Assembly (NCBI GenBank): GCA_017508045.1
Contig: JAFVZT010000031.1
Location: 100,157 to 164,156, forward strand
Length of the DNA: 64,000 nucleotides
From: Oscillospiraceae bacterium
Lineage (GTDB): Bacteria > Bacillota > Clostridia > Oscillospirales > Oscillospiraceae
Direction of reading: 5' to 3'
Shown piece by piece: positions 13,234 through 23,418 of this stretch (its first letter is position 1; every line of letters begins with the position of its first letter). The position numbers and the translations under genes were made by a program. The notes under the pieces were generated by a model that did no database searches, had not been told where the DNA came from, and saw nothing but the letters and a program-made list of their open reading frames with translations.

Positions 13234-15882
13234 TTATTCACAGCTATAATCACTGTTGTCCTGGGGGATATCCTCAAAATTCATTTGAGAGGTCTGCCCG
13301 TTTCGCATAGCGTTCCATTGCTCTTTGGTTACCAAAATTGTACGTGGCTTGCTTCCCATAAATGGACCAACAATGCCTTTTTCTTCCATCTCATCAACAA
13401 TACGGGCAGCCCTTGCATAGCCGAGCTTTAATCTGCGCTGCAGCATAGAAACGGAAGCCTGTCCTGTTTCCAATATCACATCAACAGCGGCAGGAAGCAT
13501 TTCATCACCGTCAAGCTCTTCCGAATTTGCCTCCACAGCAGAGGAAGCGGTCTTATTGTCTGTTTGCAATGCTTTCTTCTCAATTTCTTCCATAACCTGT
13601 TGGTCATAGTTTGTAACAAATCGAGTTTTTACATAGGTTGCAACTGCCTCCACCTCAGTGTCGCTGACAAAACAACCTTGCACACGCCTTGGTTTTCCGT
13701 TCCCAATGGGAGCAAAGAGCATATCTCCCTTACCAACCAGCTTTTCCGCGCCCTGTGTGTCCAAAATGATCCGTGATTCCATAGCGGACGCAACAGCAAA
13801 AGCAATTCTTGAGGGAATGTTAGCCTTCATAAGACCGGTAATTACATCTGCTGAGGGACGTTGGGTTGCAATTACCAAGTGAATTCCGGCAGCTCGACCC
13901 ATCTGCGCAATTCGGCAAATAGACTCTTCAACCTCTTTCGCAGCAACCAGCATCAAATCAGCTAACTCATCAATGATAACAACAATCTGTGGCAATTTAA
14001 CGCCGTCAACCTCTTGATTTTCAATAATGCTGTTATATGACTCCATATCCCGGACTCCTGCGTCGGACATTGCTTTATAGCGGCGCATCATTTCTGTCAC
14101 AGCCCACTGCAAAGAGCCTGCAGCCTTTTTAGGGTCAGTTACCACAGGGATCAGCAGGTGTGGAATTCCGTTGTATATGCCAAGCTCAACCATTTTTGGG
14201 TCAACCATAATTAGCTTGACATCCTCGGGGCTTGCCTTATACAGCAGCGAAATGATAATCGAATTCATACATACAGACTTACCCGAGCCTGTTGTGCCTG
14301 CAATAAGCATATGAGGAAGTCTTGCAATATTACCGACAATACAGCTGCCGCCAATATCCTTGCCAACTGCGAAGGAGGACTTTGATTTCGCTTTGATAAA
14401 TTCTTGGGAATCAATCACTTCCCGCAAGGAAACCATTGTAACTGCCCGGTTTGGAACCTCAATACCTACAACGGATATTTTTCCGGGAATTGCTGCAATT
14501 CTGACGCCGGTTGCTCCGAGGCTTAGTGCGATATCATCAGCGGCAGATGTTAACTTACTTAGTTTTACGCCCTTTTCCAGTTCTACCTCATAGCGTGTTA
14601 CACTGGGACCCCTCGTAACGTTAATAATATGCGCCTCAATCTTAAAGCTGGCAAGTGTCTCGTTTAAACGTCTGGAATTCTCCCGCATTTCCATTGTTCC
14701 GTCTGCCGCACTTCCGGAAGGAAGCTTGAGCAAATCAATTGGCGGGAAGCAATATACAGGTGCATCCACTTTATCGGATTCCGCAATTTCCAAAGCAACA
14801 GCCGCAGCAGATTCTTCAGCATCTTTTGCAGTAACTTTCTGCTTTGCGGTTGCTGCCTTCGCATCGTCCGCATTTGCGTCCTGTAACACATCATCCAGAA
14901 CAAGCGGGGGCATTTCCTTAGAAACCACATTGGATGTCTTTGCATGAACGGGGATAATTTCCGGCTCCGGCTGTTGCGGGCTAACTGCCTTAGTTTCACC
15001 GGCGGCAGTAACAGGCTTTGCAACATCCTTATCAATTTGGCGCATTATTTCACTGAGTCTGCCCTTATCTTGCGGCTCAGGATTTACCTCGGTACCTTGA
15101 ATGTTCTCCGGGAAAACATCGAGATCATCTTGCGCGCTTGCTTGCCGACGGCGTTCCAAATTCTCAATATGCTTATTGGCTATGTGGTTAACTAAGACAG
15201 CGGCAGGCTCCTGTCTCGGCTCCTGCTTTTCTTCAAAATTTGGACGAGGACGTTCTTTAATCGCGCGTATAATACTGGGGATGGTTATCTGCATACCGCC
15301 CAAGAGTGTCAGAAGTGCTGCAGCAATTAAAACAATATAAGAAATAATCGGACCGCAAAGAAGTCTAATCAGCATTGCAAGACCGCCGCCAAGCAAGCCG
15401 GCGCTGGTACCATCTATGCCGCCTATGTATAGCTCAGACAGCAGTGCTAAAGGCTCGGAAGGATTTTGAAACTCGTGAAACGGGTGTGCAATGCAGCTGG
15501 ACAACAGCAAAAAACATACCAGACAAACGGTCCTCATACGTATCGGTCTGCCGGCACTAAAGGCGTGAATGATAAACAAATACAATAAGACAGGAATTGC
15601 GACTGCAAATCCGACTTTGCCGAGAGTTCCGTATATTAAATTACTTAAAATCGCCACAAAGAAGCCTTCCGGCAGAAAAAAAGCAACAAGAAAAATTAGA
15701 AATAAGATCAAACAGACAGCGGAACTTATAAGCCGAATAGGAATCTGTGTTTTGTTTTCAGATTTTTTGTCGGTGTTCTGCGTGTGTTTCTTTGTTGCAG
15801 TTTTCCTTTCGGCGTTCTTTTTGCCAGACTTTGCATTAGCTGCAGCCTTTTCTGCTTGAGTTTTGTGAATCTTATTCGCCAT
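13234..15882 (-). CDS. ftsK: FtsK/SpoIIIE family DNA translocase
   Basis: Hexameric DNA pump of 882 aa that clears chromosome DNA through the division or sporulation septum. A Lys-rich start is followed by four membrane helices (about 48-200), then a linker (about 220-400) and the motor: the pRSMV-type VTRGPSVTRYEVELEKGVKLSKL region, Walker A LIAGTTGSGKSVCMN and Walker B VVIIDELADLMLV. The C-terminal winged-helix gamma domain (about 795-860, with QASVSMLQRRLKLGYARAARIVDEME) recognises orienting sequences. No second homologue is in the window, so whether it serves as SpoIIIE or FtsK, or both, cannot be told; tepA nearby resembles the Bacillus spoIIIE locus. Confidence 0.93.
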   Translation of the reverse strand: MANKIHKTQAEKAAANAKSGKKNAERKTATKKHTQNTDKKSENKTQIPIRLISSAVCLILFLIFLVAFFLPEGFFVAILSNLIYGTLGKVGFAVAIPVLLYLFIIHAFSAGRPIRMRTVCLVCFLLLSSCIAHPFHEFQNPSEPLALLSELYIGGIDGTSAGLLGGGLAMLIRLLCGPIISYIVLIAAALLTLLGGMQITIPSIIRAIKERPRPNFEEKQEPRQEPAAVLVNHIANKHIENLERRRQASAQDDLDVFPENIQGTEVNPEPQDKGRLSEIMRQIDKDVAKPVTAAGETKAVSPQQPEPEIIPVHAKTSNVVSKEMPPLVLDDVLQDANADDAKAATAKQKVTAKDAEESAAAVALEIAESDKVDAPVYCFPPIDLLKLPSGSAADGTMEMRENSRRLNETLASFKIEAHIINVTRGPSVTRYEVELEKGVKLSKLTSAADDIALSLGATGVRIAAIPGKISVVGIEVPNRAVTMVSLREVIDSQEFIKAKSKSSFAVGKDIGGSCIVGNIARLPHMLIAGTTGSGKSVCMNSIIISLLYKASPEDVKLIMVDPKMVELGIYNGIPHLLIPVVTDPKKAAGSLQWAVTEMMRRYKAMSDAGVRDMESYNSIIENQEVDGVKLPQIVVIIDELADLMLVAAKEVEESICRIAQMGRAAGIHLVIATQRPSADVITGLMKANIPSRIAFAVASAMESRIILDTQGAEKLVGKGDMLFAPIGNGKPRRVQGCFVSDTEVEAVATYVKTRFVTNYDQQVMEEIEKKALQTDNKTASSAVEANSEELDGDEMLPAAVDVILETGQASVSMLQRRLKLGYARAARIVDEMEEKGIVGPFMGSKPRTILVTKEQWNAMRNGQTSQMNFEDIPQDNSDYSCE

Positions 15883-15891
15883 AAGTACCTC

Positions 15892-16734
15892 CTAAATCAC
15901 AAAAAGATACAATAAGAAATAGAGCAATGCTGCGCCCCAGGAATAATACATAAATATAGATAATCCACTATTGAGTGTCAAAAATTTAATTATTAAAACA
16001 CTTGTATAACCACCTAAATAGGCAAATATCATACTAAGTAAATAAGAAGGAATATTACTCCAAATATTGATTGTTCCCAAGACGGGTATAATTCGAAATA
16101 TATCAATGAACAGCAACGCAAAAAGAGCAGGAATACTTAGCAACAACGCCCAATTCATTGCATGCTTCTTGTCTGCACCTTTTGCGACACTAACAGAAGT
16201 CATACAAGCAATACGAGATATGCCGGAAAAAGCAGACACAGACGCAGAAAGTCCAATAACTATACTGTCCCAATAAGTCATTAAACGCACATCCTTATTC
16301 CCCTGTATCATTCGCTGGGGTAAGAATAAAATTAACCCATTAATTAGTAGAAAGAAGGAAATTGCGAGCAGGCTGCTTCCGATCAGATCTGAAACATATG
16401 TAAATACCAACAAACCAACAAGTAACGGTATAGAAGCATTTTTAATGAATCGAAAATCCAGGGATGCTTTTGATGGATAATAATTGCGACTGCGGTTATA
16501 GTTTTTAGCCCTACGTTCGCGCTGTATCTGTTCAAAAAATGGCCGCGTGGCAGTATAAAGGGATATCAAAACCGCAATATGAATCAGAAAATCACGAACA
16601 ACATCACGTCCGTCTGCTCCAAATAAAACTTGTAATATTTCCTGATGTGCATGGGATGAGATGGGTATAAACTCTGATAGACCGGAAACGAAACCGTAAA
16701 TGATGCTTTCAAGCCAATCCAAATTCAAACCCAT
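15892..16734 (-). CDS. uppP: Divergent undecaprenyl-diphosphatase (UppP/BacA family)
   Basis: Membrane protein of 280 aa with the BacA layout of about eight helices; family members recycle undecaprenyl diphosphate for cell-wall synthesis. Motif 1 reads SGLSEFIPISSHAH where the usual form is EGLTEFLPVSSTGH: the first Glu is replaced by Ser and the TGH by HAH. Motif 2 reads FSGISRIAC instead of PGTSRSGAT, but the Ser-Arg pair is kept. So it is clearly in the family, yet its activity is uncertain. It lies 9 bases upstream of ftsK and is probably co-transcribed with it. Confidence 0.75.
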   Translation of the reverse strand: MGLNLDWLESIIYGFVSGLSEFIPISSHAHQEILQVLFGADGRDVVRDFLIHIAVLISLYTATRPFFEQIQRERRAKNYNRSRNYYPSKASLDFRFIKNASIPLLVGLLVFTYVSDLIGSSLLAISFFLLINGLILFLPQRMIQGNKDVRLMTYWDSIVIGLSASVSAFSGISRIACMTSVSVAKGADKKHAMNWALLLSIPALFALLFIDIFRIIPVLGTINIWSNIPSYLLSMIFAYLGGYTSVLIIKFLTLNSGLSIFMYYSWGAALLYFLLYLFVI

Positions 16735-16806
16735 CCCCCCTTTTAATATAATTTTGTTTATAATAACATATCTTAAGCCAAATTTCCAGTGCGTATCATA
16801 AATTCT

Positions 16807-17517
16807 TTAGATATTTTCCTTTTTGTTTTTTGCGTCCTTGTTTTGTTTATTAATCATTTTGTGAAGCGCTGACAACGCATCGTTAAGACCGCCTAATCTA
16901 TCAATAAGGCCCGATGCCACAGCCTCTTTTCCATATAGAATAGTGCCTACATCTGTTGCCATCTCTCCTGTTGCCATCATATACTTTTCAAATTGCTCCT
17001 TAGAAATTCCGGAGTTAGAAGTAACAAAATCAGCGATTTGTTCTTGTATGCGCTGAAAATATCGAAATGTTTGCGGCGCACCAACTACAAGTCCGGTCAT
17101 ACGTACCGGATGTACTGTCATACTGGCAGTTGGTGTAATGAATGATTTTTTTGTACAAACTGCTAACGGTATGCCGATTGAGTGACCGCCACCAAGAACC
17201 AGAGAAACCGTTGGCTTTTTCATACCGGCAATCATTTCCGCTATTGCAAGACCTGCCTCAATATCTCCGCCCACCGTATTTAACAGCAGCAGTAAGCCAT
17301 CAATTTCATTACTTTCCTCAATGCCTGCCAGCAGTGGCAGAATGTGTTCATATTTTGTTGACTTAACTGTTTCCGGCAGCACCTGATGCCCTTCAACCTG
17401 TCCGATAATTGTTAACGTATAAATATTACCTTTATCGCTTTTTGTAATGTCTGAACCAAGCTCAATTACCTGTTCTCTCTCCTGACGAATTATTTCAGGA
17501 TTATTATTTTCATTCAT
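16807..17517 (-). CDS. tepA: ClpP-like serine protease TepA (translocation-enhancing protein)
   Basis: ClpP-fold protease, 236 aa, like Bacillus TepA (YmfB), which degrades small acid-soluble spore proteins during outgrowth and was first linked to secretion. The ClpP core shows LLLLNTVGGDIEAGLAIAEMI, then the catalytic Ser in LGGGHSIGIPLAV and His in TASMTVHPV. It lacks a signal peptide. Like the Bacillus gene it neighbours the ftsK/spoIIIE gene. Start ATG 17517 with AAGGGGG upstream. Confidence 0.82.
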   Translation of the reverse strand: MNENNNPEIIRQEREQVIELGSDITKSDKGNIYTLTIIGQVEGHQVLPETVKSTKYEHILPLLAGIEESNEIDGLLLLLNTVGGDIEAGLAIAEMIAGMKKPTVSLVLGGGHSIGIPLAVCTKKSFITPTASMTVHPVRMTGLVVGAPQTFRYFQRIQEQIADFVTSNSGISKEQFEKYMMATGEMATDVGTILYGKEAVASGLIDRLGGLNDALSALHKMINKQNKDAKNKKENI

Positions 17518-17571
17518 ATTTATACCCCCTTCTATTTATAGCGTAACCAATTATAATACAACAATTCATAC

Positions 17572-17600
17572 TTGAAAGAATAAACGAAATATCGTATAAT
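17572..17600 (+). promoter_or_regulatory. Promoter of ybaK
   Basis: TTGAAA at 17572-17577 and TATAAT at 17595-17600 with a 17-base spacer, 16 bases before the ybaK ATG with GAAGGTG between. Confidence 0.7.
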
Positions 17601-17615
17601 ATAGAAGGTGATTTT

Positions 17616-18089
17616 ATGGTCAATAAAACGAACGCCGTTCGTTTGGTGGAAAAAGCGGGCTATTCCTGCGAAGAAGCATTCTATGAGTTTAACGAAAAAG
17701 ATTTAAATGGTATGCACGCTGCTGAAGCAATTGGTTTGCCGCCTGAGCAAGTGTTTAAGACTCTGGTAGCCCGTGGTATGCACACAGGAATTCATATTTT
17801 CTGCATCCCAGTATGCTGCGAACTGGATTTAAAATCCGCTGCAAAGGCTGCCGGCGATAAGAAAATGGAGCTTGTATCAGTAAAAGAACTGTTAAATCTA
17901 ACCGGCTACATCCGTGGAGGATGCAGCCCCATCGGTATGAAAAAGAAATATCCTACGCATATCGACGAAACCTGTCAGCTCTATGAAAAAATTGCCGTAT
18001 CCGCCGGCGAACGCGGCCACCAAATGATCATTCCATATGATGCAATTGTAGCGTTAACAAATGCCAAATTGGCAGACATTATACTTTGA
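17616..18089 (+). CDS. ybaK: Cys-tRNA(Pro)/aminoacyl-tRNA deacylase, YbaK/EbsC family
   Basis: Trans-editing domain protein of 157 aa that hydrolyses misacylated tRNA, typically Cys-tRNA-Pro. The YbaK signature is present: the catalytic-lysine stretch FKTLVARG, IPVCCELDLKSAAKAAGDKKMELV and the C-terminal TGYIRGGCSPIGMKKKYPTHID. Monocistronic or with the TSCPD gene 19 bases downstream. Confidence 0.9.
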   Translation: MVNKTNAVRLVEKAGYSCEEAFYEFNEKDLNGMHAAEAIGLPPEQVFKTLVARGMHTGIHIFCIPVCCELDLKSAAKAAGDKKMELVSVKELLNLTGYIRGGCSPIGMKKKYPTHIDETCQLYEKIAVSAGERGHQMIIPYDAIVALTNAKLADIIL

Positions 18090-18108
18090 AATATAGAGGA
18101 TGAACAAA

Positions 18109-18354
18109 ATGCAATACGAATACAAAACAAAAGGTACCTGCTCACAACGTATATTATTTGAAATCGTTGATGGAAAAGTAAAGAACGTCCAATTTATTGG
18201 TGGCTGTAACGGAAATTTACAAGGCATCAGCAGATTGGTTGATGGTATGGAGGTTAAAGAGGTTATCGAAAGGATTGAGGGTATCCATTGCGGTATGAAG
18301 CCGACATCCTGCCCAGACCAGTTGGCCAAAGCATTAAAAGAGGCAAACCTATAA
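18109..18354 (+). CDS. TSCPD domain protein (TIGR03905 family)
   Basis: Small protein of 81 aa with the family's conserved pattern: GTCSQRILFEIVDGKVKNV, FIGGCNGNLQGISRLVDGM and C-terminal HCGMKPTSCPDQLAKAL, the TSCPD motif that also occurs at the end of vitamin-B12 ribonucleotide reductases. Function unknown. ATG at 18109 is favoured since GAGG lies 9 bases before it, while the ATG at 18100 touches the ribosome site. Confidence 0.85.
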   Translation: MQYEYKTKGTCSQRILFEIVDGKVKNVQFIGGCNGNLQGISRLVDGMEVKEVIERIEGIHCGMKPTSCPDQLAKALKEANL

Positions 18355-18375
18355 AAAACGGTATTATAATTATTT

Positions 18376-18412
18376 AGCGGGAGAAACCACAAATTTTGTG
18401 ATTTCTCCCGCT
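18376..18412. terminator. Terminator between the TSCPD gene and engB
   Basis: Eleven-base stem AGCGGGAGAAA / TTTCTCCCGCT around a 15-base loop, followed on the plus strand by ATTTTC. It lies between two convergent genes and may act on both. Confidence 0.65.
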
Positions 18413-18454
18413 ATTTTCAGCATTTGAATGAACCGCATATCCGGTTAAATCATT

Positions 18455-19039
18455 TTATTCGCCCACCGTATCCAAAATGAATCGCACAAGTTCATCTCTG
18501 CCAGTCCCCTTTTCAGCCGAAAATGGAATTAAAGGACAATCCTCCGGAAGCTCAAGGTCATTTCGGATTGTTTGCAGGTTTGCCTCGATTTCGCTTTTTT
18601 TAACCTTGTCCAGCTTGTTGGCTACAACCACGAAGGGACAGTTGCTGTCTAAAAACCATCTGGCCATTGTGATGTCATTGTTTGTCGGCGCGTGACGGGC
18701 ATCAACAATGAACACGCCGAGGCTGATACGGTTTGCGGCAAAATAGCTCTCCATAAGCCTTCCCCATCGGTTCTTCTCAGCCTGGGAAACCTGTGCATAA
18801 CCATAACCGGGAAGGTCTACAAAATAGCATTTGTCCTCTACAGTAAAATAATTTACGTGAATGGTTTTGCCCGGTTTTTCACCAACTCGGGCAAAGTTCT
18901 TTCTTTGCATAATCCGATTGATTACAGAAGATTTTCCGACATTTGATTTTCCGGCAAAGGCAATTTCGGGAAGCCGATTGGCAGGAAACTGGCTTGAAGT
19001 TGCAGCCGACACTAAAAAATCTACAAAATTAAAATTCAT
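18455..19039 (-). CDS. engB: Ribosome biogenesis GTPase EngB (YsxC)
   Basis: Small TrmE-Era-type GTPase of 194 aa needed for large-subunit assembly. G1 is FAGKSNVGKSSVINR, G3 DLPGYGYA, G4 VANKLDKVKK. GAGGT lies 6 bases before the ATG at 19039; a GTG at 19051 in frame is less likely. It follows lon with an 8-base gap, as in Bacillus (lonA-ysxC). Confidence 0.94.
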   Translation of the reverse strand: MNFNFVDFLVSAATSSQFPANRLPEIAFAGKSNVGKSSVINRIMQRKNFARVGEKPGKTIHVNYFTVEDKCYFVDLPGYGYAQVSQAEKNRWGRLMESYFAANRISLGVFIVDARHAPTNNDITMARWFLDSNCPFVVVANKLDKVKKSEIEANLQTIRNDLELPEDCPLIPFSAEKGTGRDELVRFILDTVGE

Positions 19040-19047
19040 AGTATACC

Positions 19048-21450
19048 TCACTGACGAATGCCCATTTTGCGATTCTTTTGCACAATTTCATCCGGTATTT
19101 CCTGAAGAAGTGTCGGTATGGCATCTGCCCGGTTATTAAGCGCCGCATTTAACACCACATCAACAGACTGTGCAGTAATAAAATTCAAGGCGTTTCGAAC
19201 CATTGGATCGATTTCGCATAAATCCCGTTCATTATCCTTTGGAATAATAACTGTATGAACACCGTGGCGAAGTGCCGCCATAGTTTTCTCCTTTAATCCG
19301 CCAATGGGAAGTACGCGTCCACGAATTGACAATTCACCGGTCATAGCAATATCTCTGCGAACAGTTGCGCCGGTAAGAGCAGAAACCATTGCAGTGCATA
19401 CCGTCACACCAGCCGACGGACCGTCCTTGGGCACAGCACCCTCCGGAAAATGCACATGGATATCCTTTGTTTTATAAAAATCTGCTGAAACACCAAGTTT
19501 GCTTGAGTTGGCGCGAATATAGCTAAGCGCCGCGTGTGCCGATTCCTTCATCACATCACCCAGATTGCCTGTTAATTCAAGCTTTCCGGAACCATCCATC
19601 ACATTTACTTCAACCTCTAGTATCTCTCCGCCAGCACTGGTCCAAGCCAAGCCTGTAACCAGACCGACCTGATCCGTGCCCGGGATTCTGTCCGGCAAAT
19701 ATTTGCGAGCGCCTAAAAAATCCTCAATGTTGTTTCCTGTAACAACCAGTCGTTTTAAAGCACTGTCAGCTAATATTTTCATACCGGCCTTTCTGCATAT
19801 TGAAGCAATGCAGCGTTCAAGATTGCGGACTCCGGACTCCCGGGTATAGCAGCGAATCATCTCACGAATTGCATCTTCAGAAAAACGAAGCTGTGATTTT
19901 TTAATGCCGTGTTTTGAGAGCTGCTTCGGTATTAAATAGTTTGTAGCAATTGCAACCTTTTCAAAATCCGTATACGAACTCAGCTCAATAATTTCCATAC
20001 GGTCAAGCAGCGGTCTTGGAATAGTATCAGTTGTGTTCGCGGTAGTAATAAACATTACATTGCTTAAATCAAAGGGAATCTCCAAATAATGGTCACGATA
20101 AGCTTTATTTTGCTCCGCATCCAGCACTTCAAGAAGCGCTGCGCTGGGATCACCCCGATGATCAGCACCCAGCTTATCGACCTCATCCAGCAGCAATAGC
20201 GGATTCATACTGCCTGCCTGGATCATTGCAGACAAAATCCTGCCAGGCATTGCGCCGACATAAGTTTTTCTATGACCGCGAATATCGGCCTCGTCGTGAA
20301 CACCCCCGAGGGCGATACGTGCCATTTTCCTGTTCAGACTCCGGGCAACAGAATATGCCACTGAAGTCTTACCGACACCGGGAGGGCCAACCAAGCAGAT
20401 AATTTGAGGTGGATTTTGAGGAGCAAGCTGCCGAATAGCAATTGTTTCCAAAATACGTTCTTTGACCTTCTCCATGCCGAAGTGGTCCTTGTTCAGTACC
20501 TTGCGAGCCGCTGCAATGTCAATGCGTTCCCTGGTGTAAATATTCCAGGGCAACTCGAGAACAGTATCCAGGTAATTACGTAAAACAGAAGCCTCGGCAG
20601 AACCGAAGGGCTGCTTTTTTAACCGTTCTAAATCCTTCAGAAGCTTGGACTCAATTTCATTAGAAAGATTTAATTTTAGAATATTTCTTTCATAGTCAGA
20701 AAATTCTGAATACTCGTCCCCTTCTCCCAACTCCTCACGGATTGCTTTGATCTGTTCCCGGAGGTAATAGTCTCTCTGGTCCTGATCCATTTGTGCCCGG
20801 GTTTTTGCCTGTATATCTGTTTCCAGGTGGAGTATTTGAAGTTCTTGACGAAGTAATCGAATAGCACTTTCCAGTCGCTTCACAGGATTAAGCTGGCATA
20901 ATAGTTTTGCTTTATCCGAAAAGTCTATGCTGGAATTTTGCGCAATGCAGTCCGCAATAAAGCCGCAATTGTCCGACGCCAACATCTGCAGCTGAACGGA
21001 CTGTGCAGGATTTTCAACCAGTTCGACATAGGTGCCGTACAGCGCCTTTGCATCTCTAAGAAGTGCGCGATTTTTTAAGCTGTCCTGATGGTCAATCTCA
21101 TGCACCTGCTCAACAAAACCGGAAAGAAAGGGACTGGATTGTGTTAAATCGGCTATTTTTGCTCTATATAAGCCGGTTACAAGAACACGGATATTATCGT
21201 GCTGTGATTTAAGAATTTGCTTGACCTGAACGACTGTACCAATCGGATACAACGCGCCCAGATCAGGATCATCATTCAGAATATCCTTTTGCGGTACCAG
21301 CATCAGAGTTTGACCGCGCTTCATTGCGTCCTCCAATGCCAGTGCGGATTTCATACGACCAATATCAAAATGAACGGTCTGCTCCGGGAATACGGTTATT
21401 CCGCGAAGAGCAAGTACCGGTAGTTTTCGTGATATATATTCTTCACTCAT
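19048..21450 (-). CDS. lon: ATP-dependent protease La (Lon)
   Basis: Cytoplasmic AAA+ serine protease, 800 aa. N-terminal LON substrate domain (about 8-200), coiled region, AAA+ module with Walker [14 protein letters not shown] and Walker [12 protein letters not shown], and protease domain with catalytic Ser in [10 protein letters not shown] and Lys in [13 protein letters not shown] at 21450 with AAGGAG 7 bases upstream. It is separated from clpX by a strong terminator, so it is probably expressed on its own with engB. Confidence 0.96.
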   Translation of the reverse strand: MSEEYISRKLPVLALRGITVFPEQTVHFDIGRMKSALALEDAMKRGQTLMLVPQKDILNDDPDLGALYPIGTVVQVKQILKSQHDNIRVLVTGLYRAKIADLTQSSPFLSGFVEQVHEIDHQDSLKNRALLRDAKALYGTYVELVENPAQSVQLQMLASDNCGFIADCIAQNSSIDFSDKAKLLCQLNPVKRLESAIRLLRQELQILHLETDIQAKTRAQMDQDQRDYYLREQIKAIREELGEGDEYSEFSDYERNILKLNLSNEIESKLLKDLERLKKQPFGSAEASVLRNYLDTVLELPWNIYTRERIDIAAARKVLNKDHFGMEKVKERILETIAIRQLAPQNPPQIICLVGPPGVGKTSVAYSVARSLNRKMARIALGGVHDEADIRGHRKTYVGAMPGRILSAMIQAGSMNPLLLLDEVDKLGADHRGDPSAALLEVLDAEQNKAYRDHYLEIPFDLSNVMFITTANTTDTIPRPLLDRMEIIELSSYTDFEKVAIATNYLIPKQLSKHGIKKSQLRFSEDAIREMIRCYTRESGVRNLERCIASICRKAGMKILADSALKRLVVTGNNIEDFLGARKYLPDRIPGTDQVGLVTGLAWTSAGGEILEVEVNVMDGSGKLELTGNLGDVMKESAHAALSYIRANSSKLGVSADFYKTKDIHVHFPEGAVPKDGPSAGVTVCTAMVSALTGATVRRDIAMTGELSIRGRVLPIGGLKEKTMAALRHGVHTVIIPKDNERDLCEIDPMVRNALNFITAQSVDVVLNAALNNRADAIPTLLQEIPDEIVQKNRKMGIRQ

Positions 21451-21479
21451 AGGGCTCTCCTTCCATTGCACAGAACAAA

Positions 21480-21503
21480 ATGGGGGTAGAAAACTACCCC
21501 CAT
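21480..21503 (-). terminator. Terminator of the tig-clpP-clpX genes
   Basis: Perfect 10-base stem ATGGGGGTAG / CTACCCCCAT with an AAAA loop (TTTT on the transcribed strand sense), followed on the minus strand by TTTTG. Confidence 0.75.
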
Positions 21504-21511
21504 AAACACTG

Positions 21512-22759
21512 TTAATTCTTTGCGGTGATTACATCCCGCGGTTTTGATTTAGAATGAACAATTTTGGGTTGTCCACCGTTAACACATTCTTCTGTTATGA
21601 TGACTTTTTTAATAGAAAGATCAGATGGAACCATATACATGATTTTTGTCATAGTCTGTTCCATAATTGCACGCAATCCTCTGGCGCCAATCTGGCGATC
21701 CACTGCCTTTTGCGCAATGCAGTCAAGGGCATCCGGTTCGATTTCCAACTCAACATTATCCATAGCAAAAAGCTGTTCATACTGTTTTTTAAGAGCATTT
21801 TTCGGCTCAGTTAGGATACGTACCAAATCCTCTTTCTTTAAATCCTGCAGGGCAGTAATCACCGGCAGGCGGCCAACAAGCTCAGGAATAATGCCAAACT
21901 TCAGCAAATCGTGGGGCTGTACCTGTGAAAACAATTTACCGATATCACGTTTTTTCTTGCTTTCAACCGGCGCATCAAAACCAATTGCAGAGCGATCTGT
22001 TCTAGCCTCGATTATCTTGTCCAAACCATCAAATGCGCCACCGCAAATAAACAGAATATTTGTGGTATCCACGGGAATCGTTTCTTGCTGGGGGTGCTTT
22101 CTGCCGCCCTGAGGCGGAACATTTGCAACAGTGCCTTCTAAAATTTTCAGAAGTGCTTGCTGTACACCTTCACCTGAAACATCTCTGGTAATGGATGTAT
22201 TCTCGCTCTTTCGGGCGATTTTATCCATTTCATCAATGTAAATAATGCCGCGCTGAGCTAATTCGACATCAAAATCAGCAGCCTGTAAAAGACGAACAAG
22301 AATATTTTCTACATCGTCGCCTACATAGCCGGCCTCAGTAAGGGTTGTAGCGTCTGCAATAGCAAAAGGAACATTTAGAATTTTCGCCAAGGTCTGGGCA
22401 AACAGTGTCTTTCCGGAGCCGGTTGGGCCAATTAACAATATATTACTCTTTTGTAATTCAACATCGGAATCATGAGGAATGTAAATGCGCTTATAGTGAT
22501 TATAGACAGCTACCGATAACGCGATCTTTGCATCATCCTGGCCAATAATATAGCTATCCATATACGCCTTCATTTCCATCGGTGTGGGCAAGCGCTCCGG
22601 TCTTTCGGCGTTCTGCGTGTCCTTACGAAGCAAATCACAGCAAGCCTGCACACAGTCACTGCAAATACAGACATCAGGACCTGCAATCAAGCGTGCCCTG
22701 GATTCCGGTCTGCCGCAAAAAGAACAAGTCAATACGTGTTCTTCCGTCTTTTTTGCCAT
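21512..22759 (-). CDS. clpX: ATP-dependent Clp protease ATP-binding subunit ClpX
   Basis: AAA+ unfoldase of 415 aa that feeds ClpP. N-terminal zinc-binding domain with four Cys (CSFC...CSDC, about 11-36), Walker [15 protein letters not shown] at about 111-124, Walker [11 protein letters not shown], the IGF loop equivalent in SAIGFDAP, and sensor motifs [10 protein letters not shown]. Directly downstream of clpP. Confidence 0.96.
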   Translation of the reverse strand: MAKKTEEHVLTCSFCGRPESRARLIAGPDVCICSDCVQACCDLLRKDTQNAERPERLPTPMEMKAYMDSYIIGQDDAKIALSVAVYNHYKRIYIPHDSDVELQKSNILLIGPTGSGKTLFAQTLAKILNVPFAIADATTLTEAGYVGDDVENILVRLLQAADFDVELAQRGIIYIDEMDKIARKSENTSITRDVSGEGVQQALLKILEGTVANVPPQGGRKHPQQETIPVDTTNILFICGGAFDGLDKIIEARTDRSAIGFDAPVESKKKRDIGKLFSQVQPHDLLKFGIIPELVGRLPVITALQDLKKEDLVRILTEPKNALKKQYEQLFAMDNVELEIEPDALDCIAQKAVDRQIGARGLRAIMEQTMTKIMYMVPSDLSIKKVIITEECVNGGQPKIVHSKSKPRDVITAKN

Positions 22760-22782
22760 AACAAGGCACCGCCTTTCAGTAA

Positions 22783-23367
22783 TTATCTGTGGTGTTCAAT
22801 AACACGGTCAATGATTCCAAAACCTGCTGCCTCGTCAGCAGTCATAAAATTATCACGCTCACAAGCCTGGGTAACTTCATCCACACTCTTGCCTGTATTT
22901 TCTGCCAGAATACGGTTCATCCGGGATTTAATTGTCTCCAAACGCTTCATATGAATAGCCATATCCGTAATCTGGCCCTGTGTACCGGCAGAGGGCTGAT
23001 GAATCATAATCTCAGAATTCGGGAGGGCCATCCGCTTACCCTTAGTGCCGGCTGACAGCAGAAAAGCGCCCATAGATGCCGCCATACCTACGCAAATCGT
23101 TGCAACATCGCACTTGATGTACTGCATGGTATCATAAATGGCCATACCGGCAGTGACACTGCCACCGGGGCTGTTGATATAGAATTGAATATCCTTATCC
23201 GGATCCTGCGCTTCAAGGTACAGCATTTGGGCTACGATCAAACTTGCTGTTGTATCGTTAACCTCCTCAGACAGGAAAATAATCCGGTCATTCAGCAGTC
23301 GGGAAAAAATATCATAGCTGCGTTCCCCGCGGCTGGTCTGCTCGACAACATAAGGAATAAAGCTCAT
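22783..23367 (-). CDS. clpP: ATP-dependent Clp protease proteolytic subunit ClpP
   Basis: Tetradecameric serine protease subunit, 194 aa. Catalytic Ser in [11 protein letters not shown], His in [10 protein letters not shown], and Asp further on. ATG at 23367 has AAAGGAG 8 bases before it. It sits between tig and clpX, the standard order. Confidence 0.97.
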   Translation of the reverse strand: MSFIPYVVEQTSRGERSYDIFSRLLNDRIIFLSEEVNDTTASLIVAQMLYLEAQDPDKDIQFYINSPGGSVTAGMAIYDTMQYIKCDVATICVGMAASMGAFLLSAGTKGKRMALPNSEIMIHQPSAGTQGQITDMAIHMKRLETIKSRMNRILAENTGKSVDEVTQACERDNFMTADEAAGFGIIDRVIEHHR

Positions 23368-23418
23368 AGTCGTGTCTCCTTTCATGGTTTAGAATATTCT
23401 AGCCAGAAAATTGGAAAA

